Part shown: positions 8,391 through 17,017 of the stretch, one piece after another
How the letters are laid out: every line of letters starts with the position of its first letter
How positions within the stretch are numbered: the first letter of the stretch is position 1
Assembly (NCBI GenBank): GCA_002449785.1
Contig: DJXP01000035.1
Span: 1 to 63,385, forward strand
Length of the DNA: 63,385 nt
Direction of reading: 5' to 3'
Source: Clostridiales bacterium UBA7001
GTDB lineage: Bacteria; Bacillota; Clostridia; TANB77; CAG-508
Program-made: the position numbers and the translations under genes
The notes under the pieces: generated by a model
Databases searched by the model: none
What the model was told of the DNA's origin: nothing
The model's input: the letters and a program-made list of their open reading frames with translations, nothing else

Positions 8391-8417
8391 TAAATAATAA
8401 TTGCATTATTATTTTAT
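8391..8417 (+). terminator. Weak AT-only hairpin after rimI
   Basis: AAATAATAA, loop TTGCA, TTATTATTT followed by T. It is placed as an operon terminator, but the stem has no G-C pair. Confidence 0.35.
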
Positions 8418-8462
8418 TTGATATAAAATCATTTTAGATGTTTAAGTGGAGGAAATGTACTA

Positions 8463-10862
8463 ATGAAAAAAAGAAATGAACTAATGCCAAAAGATTTGAA
8501 AGATGTATGCAGTACAAGTTTATTTAAATTTGAAACTACTAAAGAATTAGTTGATACTACTGATTTAGTGTATGGACAAGAAAGAGGGATAAAAGCTTTA
8601 GAGTTTGGAACTGATATAGATATTAAAGGTTATAATTTATACTTAGAAGGTCCTTCTGGTGTTGGAAAAACTATGTATACTAAAAAGTTTCTTGATAAAA
8701 AAGCTGAAAAAGGTAAAGTGCCAAATGATTGGGTATATATTTATAATTTTGATAATCCAAATGAACCAATAGCAATATCTTTTCCGGCTGGACAAGGTAA
8801 AGTTTTTTGCTCTACAATGGAGAACTTTGTTAAAGACGTTAGAAAAGACATCAAAAAAACATTTAATAATGATGATTTCGAGAAAGAAAAACAAATAATT
8901 AAACAAGAATATGAGGAAAAAAGAGATAAATTATTAGAAAAATTAAATCAAAAAACTTTAATTCAAGGTTTTAAGGTTAGTTCTACAGAAAATGGTGTTT
9001 ATATGATGCCAGTGTTAGATGGAAAAACTTTGGGAGAAGACGAATTTGAAGATTTAGATGAAAGTGTAAAAAAAGAATTTGAAGAACGTTCACAGCTTGT
9101 ACAAGAACAAATATTTCAAGCATTAGCTGAAATAAAACAAATAGAAAAAGAAACAGAGAAAAAAATAGATGAATGGCAATCTAATATTGCTCTTATGACA
9201 ATAAATATACATGTAAATTCTATAAAAGCTAATTATAAAAGAAATAAAAAAGTTACTACTTATTTAGATAACATAAAAAAAGATATATTAAAAAACATTA
9301 GCCAGTTTTTAGCTCCAGATCCAGATCCAAAAGTACCAATTCCAATGCAACAAATTCAAAAACCAGAAATAAGAGAACCATGGTTAAATTATAGAGTAAA
9401 CTTGTTTATAGATAATAGTAAGCTTGAAGGTGCACCAGTTGTAATGGACACAAACTACTCATATTATAATATCTTTGGTGGTTTAGAATATGAAAACCAA
9501 TATGGTAGCTTAAAAACAGATTTTATGATGATAAAACCAGGTTTATTACATCAAGCAAATGGTGGATATATTGTTTTTCAGGCCAAAGATTTATTATCTA
9601 ATCCATTATGTTATGAAGCTTTAAAAAAAGCATTAAAAATTAAAGAATTATCAATTGAAAATGCAACAGAGCAAAGAGCTGGTATGTTACTTTTAGCATT
9701 AAAACCCGAGCCAATACCTTTAGACATTAAAGTATTATTAGTTGGAAGTTCTAATATATATCATACATTACTTTCTATGGATGAAGACTTTAGGAAATTG
9801 TTTAAAATAAAAGTAGAGTTTGAAGAAGATGCTCCTAAGACCAATGCTAATATTCAAAGATTAACCAATTTTGTAAGAAGTTTCTGTGTTCAAGAAAATT
9901 TATTAGATTTAAACAAAGAAGCAATGGCAAAAGTAGTAGAAATTACTTCGAAATTAGCAGGTGACAAACAAAAATTATCAACACAATTTAGTGAAATTGG
10001 TGAAATAGTAGGAGAGGCATCAGTATGGGCTAAAAAAGACAAGCAAAAAATAATTACAAAAGAATATATTCAAAAAGCTCTAGATGAAAGAGTTGATAGA
10101 ATAAAGAAATATGATACTAGATATTTACAAATGATAAAAGAGGAATCGCTTTTAATAGATACTGATGGTTATACAGTCGGACAAATAAATGGTTTAACAG
10201 TTATAAAAATAGGAGATTATTCTTTTGGAAAACCAGCTAGAATTACTGCAAGTACTTATGTTGGTAAAAGTGGAATTGTTAATATTGAAAGAGAAGTAGA
10301 AATGTCTGGTTCTTCACATTCAAAAGGTGTACTTATACTTACAGGATTTTTGGGAGAACTTTTTGCACAAGACATGCCACTTTCACTTACAGCTAGTATT
10401 TGTTTTGAACAACTATATGGTGGTGTAGATGGTGATAGTGCTTCAAGTACAGAAGCATATGCAATTTTGTCTAGTTTATCTGGAATTCCAATTAATCAAT
10501 CAATTGCAGTAACAGGTTCAGTTAACCAAAAAGGCGAGATTCAGCCTATTGGAGGTGTTAATGAAAAAATTCAAGGATTTTATCAAATATGTAAATTAAG
10601 AGGTTTTAATGGGGAACAAGGTGTTATTATTCCAAAACAAAATGTTAGAAATTTACATTTAGATGATGAAATAATTGAAAATGTTAAAAAAGGAAAATTT
10701 CATATTTATGCTATTTCAACAATATATGAAGGAATTGAAATTTTAACAGGAGTGCCAGCTGGTAAAAAAGATAAAAATGGAAACTTTCCACTTGGAACTA
10801 TTAATTATTTAGTAAAAGAAAAATTAAAGAAATTTTCGAAAGTATCTGAAGGTAAAAATTAA
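8463..10862 (+). CDS. Lon-related ATP-dependent protease (AAA+ plus Lon serine-lysine protease domain)
   Basis: 799 residues. Walker A GPSGVGKT is at 63-70, followed by a long coiled insertion (about 130-260), a second AAA part and a C-terminal Lon protease domain. The catalytic dyad is visible: Ser659 in GDSASS and Lys702 in NEKIQGF, 43 residues apart as in classical Lon. The N-terminal Lon substrate domain is missing, so this is the lon-related putative protease group rather than LonA. It stands alone between a weak hairpin and a good terminator. Confidence 0.9.
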   Translation: MKKRNELMPKDLKDVCSTSLFKFETTKELVDTTDLVYGQERGIKALEFGTDIDIKGYNLYLEGPSGVGKTMYTKKFLDKKAEKGKVPNDWVYIYNFDNPNEPIAISFPAGQGKVFCSTMENFVKDVRKDIKKTFNNDDFEKEKQIIKQEYEEKRDKLLEKLNQKTLIQGFKVSSTENGVYMMPVLDGKTLGEDEFEDLDESVKKEFEERSQLVQEQIFQALAEIKQIEKETEKKIDEWQSNIALMTINIHVNSIKANYKRNKKVTTYLDNIKKDILKNISQFLAPDPDPKVPIPMQQIQKPEIREPWLNYRVNLFIDNSKLEGAPVVMDTNYSYYNIFGGLEYENQYGSLKTDFMMIKPGLLHQANGGYIVFQAKDLLSNPLCYEALKKALKIKELSIENATEQRAGMLLLALKPEPIPLDIKVLLVGSSNIYHTLLSMDEDFRKLFKIKVEFEEDAPKTNANIQRLTNFVRSFCVQENLLDLNKEAMAKVVEITSKLAGDKQKLSTQFSEIGEIVGEASVWAKKDKQKIITKEYIQKALDERVDRIKKYDTRYLQMIKEESLLIDTDGYTVGQINGLTVIKIGDYSFGKPARITASTYVGKSGIVNIEREVEMSGSSHSKGVLILTGFLGELFAQDMPLSLTASICFEQLYGGVDGDSASSTEAYAILSSLSGIPINQSIAVTGSVNQKGEIQPIGGVNEKIQGFYQICKLRGFNGEQGVIIPKQNVRNLHLDDEIIENVKKGKFHIYAISTIYEGIEILTGVPAGKKDKNGNFPLGTINYLVKEKLKKFSKVSEGKN

Positions 10863-10872
10863 ATTTATAATT

Positions 10873-10914
10873 ATAAAAATGTCTATCATTTGAAGATAGG
10901 CATTTTTATTTTTT
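10873..10914 (+). terminator. Terminator of the Lon-like gene
   Basis: AAAAATG-CTATC pairs with GATAG-CATTTTT around a TTTGAA-containing loop with a single mismatch, followed by a T-rich tract. Confidence 0.8.
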
Positions 10915-10982
10915 AAATAATATTTTTATTATAGATGGAAATACTATTTCTAATAATATGATTATTAGGAGGAAAGTGTTTT

Positions 10983-12038
10983 ATGAAAAAAATAAAAGCA
11001 GTCCAATATGGATGTGGGAAAATGTCTATGTTTACTATGAAATATATGCTGGAAAAGGGAATTGAAATTGTTGGTGCTATAGATGTGAATCCAGATATTG
11101 TTGGGAAAGATATTGGAGAGATAATAGGTAGAGAAAAACTTGGAATTACAGTAACACATGAAGAAGAGGCAGTAGGTTTATTAGAAGAATTAAAGCCAGA
11201 TATTTGTATTGTTACAACTAGAAGTTTGATAGGTGAACTTGAAAAACCACTCATATTGTGTGCTAGTAGAGGTATTAATGCTATTACTACATGTGAAGAG
11301 GCATTTTTTCCAATGAATTCAAATCCAGAATTATTTAAGAAAATAAATGATTTAGCTAAAAAAAATAATTGTACTATAACTGGAAGTGGGTATCAGGATA
11401 TTTTTTGGGGGCAAATTATAACTTCAATTGCTGGTTCCACACATAAAATAACTAAAATAAAAGGTAGTTCAAGTTATAATGTTGAAGAATATGGATTAGC
11501 TTTAGCAGAAGCACATGGGGCAGGACTTACGATTTCAGAGTTTGAAGAAAGAATTGCTAAGATTGATAGAATTTCAGATGATGAAAGAAACGAAATGATA
11601 AATAGTGGAAATTTTAATCCATCATATATGTGGAATGTAAATGGATGGCTTTGTGATAAACTGGGTTTAAATGTTATAAAACAAACTCAAAAATGTGTTC
11701 CTAAAACAGCTAAAGAAGATTTATATTCTTCAACATTAGAAATGACTATAAAATCAGGAGATGTAACAGGAATGAGCGCTATAGTCACAACTGAGACAAA
11801 AGAAGGAATTGTTTTAGAAACAGAGTGTATTGGAAAAGTATATGAAAAAAACGATATTGATAAAAATCTTTGGACCATTGAAGGTGAGCCTACTACAACT
11901 ATTTTAATTGAAAATCCAGATACGGCAAGATTAACATGCGCAAGCATAGTAAATAGAATACCAGATGTTATTAATGCAGAATCTGGATATGTAACAACAG
12001 ATAGAATTGGAGAATTAAAATATAAGAGTTGCATATAA
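10983..12038 (+). CDS. Dihydrodipicolinate-reductase-type NAD(P)-dependent oxidoreductase
   Basis: 351 residues with an N-terminal Rossmann fold (GCGKM at residues 10-14, then EIVGAIDVNPDIVGKD) and an ITGSGYQDIFWG segment at the domain junction. True DapB is about 250 residues with an HHxxKxDxPSGT motif, which is absent. The length and pattern fit the DapB-related dehydrogenases that include 2,4-diaminopentanoate dehydrogenase of ornithine fermentation. No ornithine genes are nearby, so the substrate is uncertain. It starts behind TTAGGAGGAAAG and is a single-gene unit. Confidence 0.7.
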   Translation: MKKIKAVQYGCGKMSMFTMKYMLEKGIEIVGAIDVNPDIVGKDIGEIIGREKLGITVTHEEEAVGLLEELKPDICIVTTRSLIGELEKPLILCASRGINAITTCEEAFFPMNSNPELFKKINDLAKKNNCTITGSGYQDIFWGQIITSIAGSTHKITKIKGSSSYNVEEYGLALAEAHGAGLTISEFEERIAKIDRISDDERNEMINSGNFNPSYMWNVNGWLCDKLGLNVIKQTQKCVPKTAKEDLYSSTLEMTIKSGDVTGMSAIVTTETKEGIVLETECIGKVYEKNDIDKNLWTIEGEPTTTILIENPDTARLTCASIVNRIPDVINAESGYVTTDRIGELKYKSCI

Positions 12039-12053
12039 GTGTAAAAAAAGAGT

Positions 12054-12085
12054 AAAAAAAATTAGGGAATTTCCCTAATTTTTTC
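12054..12085. terminator. Bidirectional terminator between the oxidoreductase and folA
   Basis: AAAAAAATTAGGGA and TCCCTAATTTTTT form a nearly perfect palindrome. On the minus strand the folA stop codon (12075-12077) lies inside the hairpin itself. Confidence 0.88.
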
Positions 12086-12566
12086 TTACATAAGTTATAT
12101 ATTCATATTTATATGGGATTTTTTCATTTTCTGGTCCTTTTTCTCTTTCAATTTCGTTCCAATTAGAAAAATCAATTTTTGGAAAAATTGTGTCTCCTTC
12201 AAATTCCTGATCAATTTCTGTTATATAAAGCTTTTTAGTATATGGTAATAATAAATTATATATTAAACCACCACCAATAACAAAGCATTCGTCTTTTGAA
12301 TTTATATATTTATCTAAATCATGAATACTATTTATAACTTCAACATTTTCATCATCATATTCAAAATCTAAATTATGTGTTAAAACAACATGTTTTCTAT
12401 TTGGGAGAACTCTTCCCAATGATTCAAATGTTTTTCTACCCATAATAATAATATGATTTTCTGTGAGTTTTCTAAATCTTTTAAAATCATCCGGTATATG
12501 CCATAGAAGGCTATTGTTTTTTCCAATAATATTATTTTTTGATTTTGCAACAATTATACTTAACAT
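12075..12566 (-). CDS. folA: Dihydrofolate reductase
   Basis: 163 residues from ATG 12566, preceded on the minus strand by AAAGGAGA; an in-frame ATG further upstream lies inside thyA. The protein opens LSIIVAKSKNNIIGK, with LLWHIPDDFKRF supplying the catalytic acid (Asp26/27), MGRKTFES for NADPH binding and FVIGGGLIYNLLL near the C-terminus. It regenerates the tetrahydrofolate oxidised by ThyA, encoded 13 bases upstream in the same operon. Confidence 0.95.
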   Translation of the reverse strand: MLSIIVAKSKNNIIGKNNSLLWHIPDDFKRFRKLTENHIIIMGRKTFESLGRVLPNRKHVVLTHNLDFEYDDENVEVINSIHDLDKYINSKDECFVIGGGLIYNLLLPYTKKLYITEIDQEFEGDTIFPKIDFSNWNEIEREKGPENEKIPYKYEYITYVRKN

Positions 12567-12579
12567 TTTTTCTCCTTTA

Positions 12580-13437
12580 TTATTCTGCAACAGGAATTTT
12601 TCCAAGTTTTACTTCTTTGTTATATTCATATCCTTCAACAATAAAATCTTCAACTTTAAAGTCATAGAAATTTTTAGTAGGATTATTGATAATTAGTTTT
12701 GGCTTAACATCTAAAGGTTTAGCATTTAATAATTTTTCTATTAAAGGAATATGTCTATCATAAATATGACAATCTCCAATATTATGTGTTAATGTACCTA
12801 CTCCTAAATCACATACTTGTGCAAACATAATTAAAAGTGCGGCATATTGCATTGTATTCCATCCATTTGCAGCAAGCATATCTTGTGAACGCTGATTTAA
12901 AATTAAATGTAATTTATTATCTTTAACTAACCATTGAGTTCCAAAAGCACATGGTTCTAAATTCATGTCTTTAAGTTCATCAAAAGCAAATAGATTTGTC
13001 ATTATTCTTCTACTAGCAGGATCATTTTTTAGAAGATATAAAACATAATCAACTTGGTCTAATTTTTTTATACCATCTTTTGTTTTAAAATCATATTTTC
13101 TAGAAAATTGATATCCATATGCTTTTCCAATTGTACCATCTGAACCTGCCCATTGGTCCCAAATGTGAGAATTTAAGTCAGAAACTTTATTTGATTTTTT
13201 TTGCCATATCCATAAAATTTCGTCAATTGCTCTATATATTGTTTTTGAATTATTTCTAAGTGTAATCATAGGAAATTCTTTTCCAACATCATATTTATTT
13301 GTTACGCCTACGATTGAATAGTAGTTAGCTTCTGTGCCATCTTGCCAGTGAGTTCTTACATGAGTACCTTCAGAAGAATATCCATGCTCTAATATTTCTT
13401 TACATGTATCTATAAAATTTTTATCTGCTTCTGTCAT
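12580..13437 (-). CDS. thyA: Thymidylate synthase
   Basis: 285 residues. It methylates dUMP with methylene-tetrahydrofolate. The catalytic cysteine is Cys163 in EPCAFGTQ; many ThyA proteins have PCH here, so this belongs to the divergent branch. NQRSQDM (phosphate arginine), MFAQVCDLG and HNIGDCHIY follow the family pattern. It begins behind AAGGGGG and is the first gene of thyA-folA. Confidence 0.94.
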   Translation of the reverse strand: MTEADKNFIDTCKEILEHGYSSEGTHVRTHWQDGTEANYYSIVGVTNKYDVGKEFPMITLRNNSKTIYRAIDEILWIWQKKSNKVSDLNSHIWDQWAGSDGTIGKAYGYQFSRKYDFKTKDGIKKLDQVDYVLYLLKNDPASRRIMTNLFAFDELKDMNLEPCAFGTQWLVKDNKLHLILNQRSQDMLAANGWNTMQYAALLIMFAQVCDLGVGTLTHNIGDCHIYDRHIPLIEKLLNAKPLDVKPKLIINNPTKNFYDFKVEDFIVEGYEYNKEVKLGKIPVAE

Positions 13438-13467
13438 TTTTTTCCCCCTTAAATTAATCTTATAGAA

Positions 13468-13495
13468 GTTATATCATATTTATAAAATTTTTCAA
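13468..13495 (-). promoter_or_regulatory. Probable promoter of thyA-folA
   Basis: On the minus strand TTGAAA and TATAAC, 16 bases apart, lie about 30 bases before the thyA start. Confidence 0.5.
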
Positions 13496-13586
13496 CATTT
13501 ATTTATAAATTTTAAAATAGAAAATTATATACAAAACCCAAAAAAAGTGATATAATATATAAATATTAGGCGAGGAGAATAGTATT

Positions 13587-14336
13587 TTGGGAAAGTTTTT
13601 TGTAAAAACTAATCAGATTGAAGAAAAAAAGATTATTATTTTAAATGATGATGTAAATCATATAAAAAATGTTTTGAGGCTTAATATATTAGATAATATA
13701 GAAGTATGTAATAAAGATACAGGTGATAATTATAATTGTCAAATATCAAATATTTCAAATAATCAAATAGAATGTGAAATTATAAATAAAATTGATAGTA
13801 TAACAGAAGGAAATGTTAAAATAGATGTTTATCAAGGACTTCCTAAATTTGATAAAATGGAATTTATTATTCAAAAAGGCACTGAACTTGGAGTAACAAA
13901 CTTTATCCCAGTTAAGTTTAATAGATGTATTGTAAAAATAGATAAAAAAGATGAAGAGAAGAAACTTTCTAGGTGGCAAAAAATTTCTGAAGTAGCCTCT
14001 AAACAATCTGGAAGAGATATTATACCTAATATTGAAAAAATTGTTGGAGTTAAAGATATTTGTGATATAATTAATAAATATGATATTGTTTTATTAGCTT
14101 ATGAACAGGAAAAAGACAATTATATTAAAAATGAGTTAGAAAAAATTAAAAATACAAAAATGAGTTTTAATATAGCTATTGTTATTGGTCCAGAAGGCGG
14201 AATAGAAGAAAAAGAAGTAGAAATATTAAAAAATGCAGGTGCAAAAGTAATTTCACTTGGCAAAAGGATTTTAAGAACAGAAACTGTATGTATGCAAATG
14301 GTTTCTATAATAATGTATGAATTAGAAAAAAACTAA
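13587..14336 (+). CDS. rsmE: 16S rRNA (uracil-1498-N3) methyltransferase
   Basis: 249 residues. This SPOUT methyltransferase has an N-terminal PUA-like domain and the knotted C-terminal domain: KFDKMEFIIQKGTELGV, EVASKQSGRDIIP, IGPEGGIEEKE and LGKRILRTETV. TTG 13587 is taken as start behind GAGGAG. It usually follows prmA, which is absent here. The gene begins a long plus-strand operon, with TATAAT at 13551-13556 as a possible -10. Confidence 0.95.
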   Translation: MGKFFVKTNQIEEKKIIILNDDVNHIKNVLRLNILDNIEVCNKDTGDNYNCQISNISNNQIECEIINKIDSITEGNVKIDVYQGLPKFDKMEFIIQKGTELGVTNFIPVKFNRCIVKIDKKDEEKKLSRWQKISEVASKQSGRDIIPNIEKIVGVKDICDIINKYDIVLLAYEQEKDNYIKNELEKIKNTKMSFNIAIVIGPEGGIEEKEVEILKNAGAKVISLGKRILRTETVCMQMVSIIMYELEKN

Positions 14337-14356
14337 TTATGTTGAAGTGAGGAACT

Positions 14357-14959
14357 ATGGAAAAAGCAAAATTAATGCAATTAGAAATAGAAGAAAAAAG
14401 AAAATTACCTATAAGTGTAAGAAATGTTATAAGTACAAAAATATTTCAAGATTTAGTTATAGCTACAATTATAATGGCATATTTTTGCTTAGTTAATTTT
14501 ATATATTATAAATTTGAAAATGCAAAGTTTGAAGAAATATTAAAATATTTTGCCATAATAATTATTATAGGAACAGTTATAACATTTGAAGTTTCATATA
14601 GAAAAAGTAGTATCAATTTATTAATAATAGGTATGGAATTATTTTTGTGTGGAGTTTTTTCATTATATATACCATATTTGTTTTTGCACACAAATAGTGC
14701 TATTAGAACTTCTGCTATGATTTTACCATCATTTTTAATAATATATTATGCAATAAAATCTTTACTTATTTTTAAGAAAAAACAATTTGAATATAGAAAC
14801 AGTTTAAGTGATGTTAAAGAAATTGTAAAAACTTCTAAAGATAGTTACTTAGAAGAAAAAAGTGAAAAAACATTTAAAGCTAAACTTAGAAGAGAAAAAT
14901 TATTAAGGCAAAAGATTTTGCAAGAGCAAAAAGCTAAAAAAGAAGGAAAGAGAATATAG
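14357..14959 (+). CDS. Unknown four-segment membrane protein
   Basis: 200 residues. Hydrophobic segments lie at about 33-52, 63-80, 86-106 and 118-136, between a charged N-terminus and a basic coiled C-terminal tail rich in lysine (about 145-200). It sits between rsmE and yicC with short gaps, so it is probably cotranscribed. I recognise no family. Confidence 0.6.
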   Translation: MEKAKLMQLEIEEKRKLPISVRNVISTKIFQDLVIATIIMAYFCLVNFIYYKFENAKFEEILKYFAIIIIIGTVITFEVSYRKSSINLLIIGMELFLCGVFSLYIPYLFLHTNSAIRTSAMILPSFLIIYYAIKSLLIFKKKQFEYRNSLSDVKEIVKTSKDSYLEEKSEKTFKAKLRREKLLRQKILQEQKAKKEGKRI

Positions 14960-14986
14960 AAATAATAATAGAAAGAGGTAATTATT

Positions 14987-15862
14987 TTGATTAAAAGTAT
15001 GACAGGCTTTGGAAGAGCAAAATATGAAAATGAAGGAAGAACATATACAGTTGAAATTAAATCAGTAAATCATAAATATAGTGATATAAATATTAAGCTT
15101 CCAAGATTTTTAAACTATATGGAGGATAAAATTAGAAAAACAATTTCAAAAGCTATTTCTAGAGGAAAGATTGATGTTTTTATTTCCTTTGAAAATTATA
15201 GCAATAAAGGTACAAATATAAAGATTAATAGAGAACTTGCAAAACAATATTTAAAGGAGCTAAAAGAATTAGCTGATGAAACTGGTATAGATTTTAAGTT
15301 AAATGTTGTAGATGTTTCTAAATTTCCAGAAATTTTAAAAATTGAAGATGATGATAATGAGGAAATAATTGAAGAAGAAGTCTTAATAGCAGTAAAAGAA
15401 GCACTAGATAAATTTATTAATATGAGAGAACTTGAAGGAGAAAAATTAGTAGAAGACATATCTCAAAGAGTCGCCAGTATAAAGAATAAAGTTATGGATG
15501 TAGAAAAATTTTCAGAAAACTTAGTTCAAGATTATATTAGTAGATTAGAGACAAGAGTAAATGAATTATTAAAAACATCAGTGGTTGATGAATCAAGAAT
15601 TGCTCAGGAAATTGTAATTTTTTCAGATAAATCTTCAATTGAAGAAGAATTAACAAGACTTAAAAGTCATTTAGAACAATTTTTAAATTTATTAAAAGCT
15701 TCTTCACCAATTGGAAAGAAGATGGATTTTTTAGTTCAAGAAATAAATAGAGAAACAAACACAATTGGTTCAAAAGCAAATTGTTTAGATATAACTAATT
15801 TGGTAGTTGAAATTAAAACAGAAGTTGAAAATATTAGGGAACAAATACAAAATATAGAATAA
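14987..15862 (+). CDS. YicC family endoribonuclease
   Basis: 291 residues opening IKSMTGFGRA, the family signature, with KSVNHKYSDINIKLPR next and DILFxxQE-like FLVQEINRETNTIGSKA near the C-terminus. Members are now described as endoribonucleases. TTG 14987 is used behind AAAGAGG. It precedes remA and gmk as in other Firmicutes. Confidence 0.93.
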   Translation: MIKSMTGFGRAKYENEGRTYTVEIKSVNHKYSDINIKLPRFLNYMEDKIRKTISKAISRGKIDVFISFENYSNKGTNIKINRELAKQYLKELKELADETGIDFKLNVVDVSKFPEILKIEDDDNEEIIEEEVLIAVKEALDKFINMRELEGEKLVEDISQRVASIKNKVMDVEKFSENLVQDYISRLETRVNELLKTSVVDESRIAQEIVIFSDKSSIEEELTRLKSHLEQFLNLLKASSPIGKKMDFLVQEINRETNTIGSKANCLDITNLVVEIKTEVENIREQIQNIE

Positions 15863-15886
15863 TTTAAGAAAGTGAGGTTTTATAAA

Positions 15887-16144
15887 TTGAAGCTAATAAA
15901 TATAGGTTTTGGAAATATTGTAGCTACAGAAAGAATTATTTCAATTGTTAGTCCTGAATCTGCGCCTATTAAAAGAATAGTTCAAGAAGCAAAAGATTCT
16001 AAAATGGCAATTGATGCAACTTATGGAAGAAGAACGAGATCTGTTATAATAATGGATTCAGGGCATGTGGTTTTATCTGCTATTCAACCAGAGACAATAG
16101 CAGGAAGAGCTGATAATAGTTCAGAAGAAAAAATTGAAAATTAG
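15887..16144 (+). CDS. remA: Extracellular matrix regulator RemA (DUF370)
   Basis: 85 residues from TTG 15887 behind AAGTGAGG. INIGFGNIV, RIISIVSPESAPIKR and DATYGRRTRSVIIMDSGHV closely match Bacillus RemA, a ring-forming DNA-binding activator of matrix and osmoprotection genes. The position between yicC and gmk is conserved. Confidence 0.93.
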   Translation: MKLINIGFGNIVATERIISIVSPESAPIKRIVQEAKDSKMAIDATYGRRTRSVIIMDSGHVVLSAIQPETIAGRADNSSEEKIEN

Positions 16145-16177
16145 AGAGTATTAATAAAATGAAGAGAGGTGAGATAA

Positions 16178-16375
16178 ATGATTGTAAAACCTACAGTCGC
16201 AGAATTATTAAATAAAGTTGAAGATAATAGATATGCTTTAGTAATAATGACTTCAAAAAGAGCAAGACAAATAGCTAGTGGTAGCGAGCCTATGACATCA
16301 GCTAAAGATACTTCTCCAGTAACACTTGCAGCAGATGAAATTGCTGAAGGAAAAGTAACAAAGATTAAAGAATAG
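16178..16375 (+). CDS. rpoZ: RNA polymerase omega subunit
   Basis: 65 residues. VKPTVAELLNKVEDNRYALVI and SKRARQIASG are the omega signature. It helps fold the beta-prime subunit. Here it comes before gmk rather than after it, the reverse of the common order. Confidence 0.9.
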   Translation: MIVKPTVAELLNKVEDNRYALVIMTSKRARQIASGSEPMTSAKDTSPVTLAADEIAEGKVTKIKE

Positions 16376-16387
16376 AGGTAAAAGAAT

Positions 16388-16948
16388 ATGTTAGTTATAT
16401 TATCTGGTGTTGCAGGAGCTGGAAAAGACACAATAAAAAAAGAAATAATAAAAAGAATGGAAAATGTAAAATCGATTCCTTCATTAACAACAAGGACACC
16501 AAGAGAAGGAGATATTCCTGGAAAAACATATATATTTTTAACAAAAGAGGAATTTGAAGAAAAAATTAAGAATGATGAAATATATGAATATGATATTCAT
16601 CATAATAATTATTATGGAACTTCTAAAAAGATTTTAAATGAAGCATCTAAAAATGGAATTATAATAAAAGATATAGATGTAAATGGAACAGAATCCTTAA
16701 AAAACACATTAAAAGATATAAAAATTGTAACTATATTTTTAAGAGTTCCAAAAGAAGAATTAAGACATAGGTTAGAAAATAGAGTAGATAAGCCTTCTGA
16801 AGGTGAAATTATTCTTAGATTAAATCGTTTTGATTATGAAGAATCTAAAATAGGTATTTATGATTATGTTCTAAAAAACGATGATTTAGAAAAGACAGTA
16901 AGTATTATTCAAAAAATAATTGAAGAAGAAAGTAAATTAGATAAATAA
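16388..16948 (+). CDS. gmk: Guanylate kinase
   Basis: 186 residues phosphorylating GMP to GDP. The P-loop is SGVAGAGKDT (residues 6-15), with Asp where the family usually has Ser or Gly after the lysine. SLTTRTPREGD and the YYGTSK segment bind GMP, and RLENR gives the lid arginines. It starts 12 bases after rpoZ. The P-loop change is unusual but the rest is intact. Confidence 0.9.
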   Translation: MLVILSGVAGAGKDTIKKEIIKRMENVKSIPSLTTRTPREGDIPGKTYIFLTKEEFEEKIKNDEIYEYDIHHNNYYGTSKKILNEASKNGIIIKDIDVNGTESLKNTLKDIKIVTIFLRVPKEELRHRLENRVDKPSEGEIILRLNRFDYEESKIGIYDYVLKNDDLEKTVSIIQKIIEEESKLDK

Positions 16949-16949
16949 A

Positions 16950-17001
16950 TTTTAATAAATCGTTGCTATAAATATATTTGATTAGCAACGATTTATTAAA
17001 A
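16950..17001 (+). terminator. Long hairpin between gmk and priA
   Basis: TTTTAATAAATCGTTGCT pairs with AGCAACGATTTATTAAAA over 18 bases around a 15-base loop. No T-run follows directly, so it may slow transcription or protect RNA ends rather than terminate fully. Confidence 0.55.
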
Positions 17002-17017
17002 TATAGTAGGAGTATTA

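Noticed and set aside
11687..12034. 115-residue minus-strand ORF inside the oxidoreductase gene
   Set aside because: Antisense shadow of a conserved protein-coding gene, low-complexity composition and no ribosome site.
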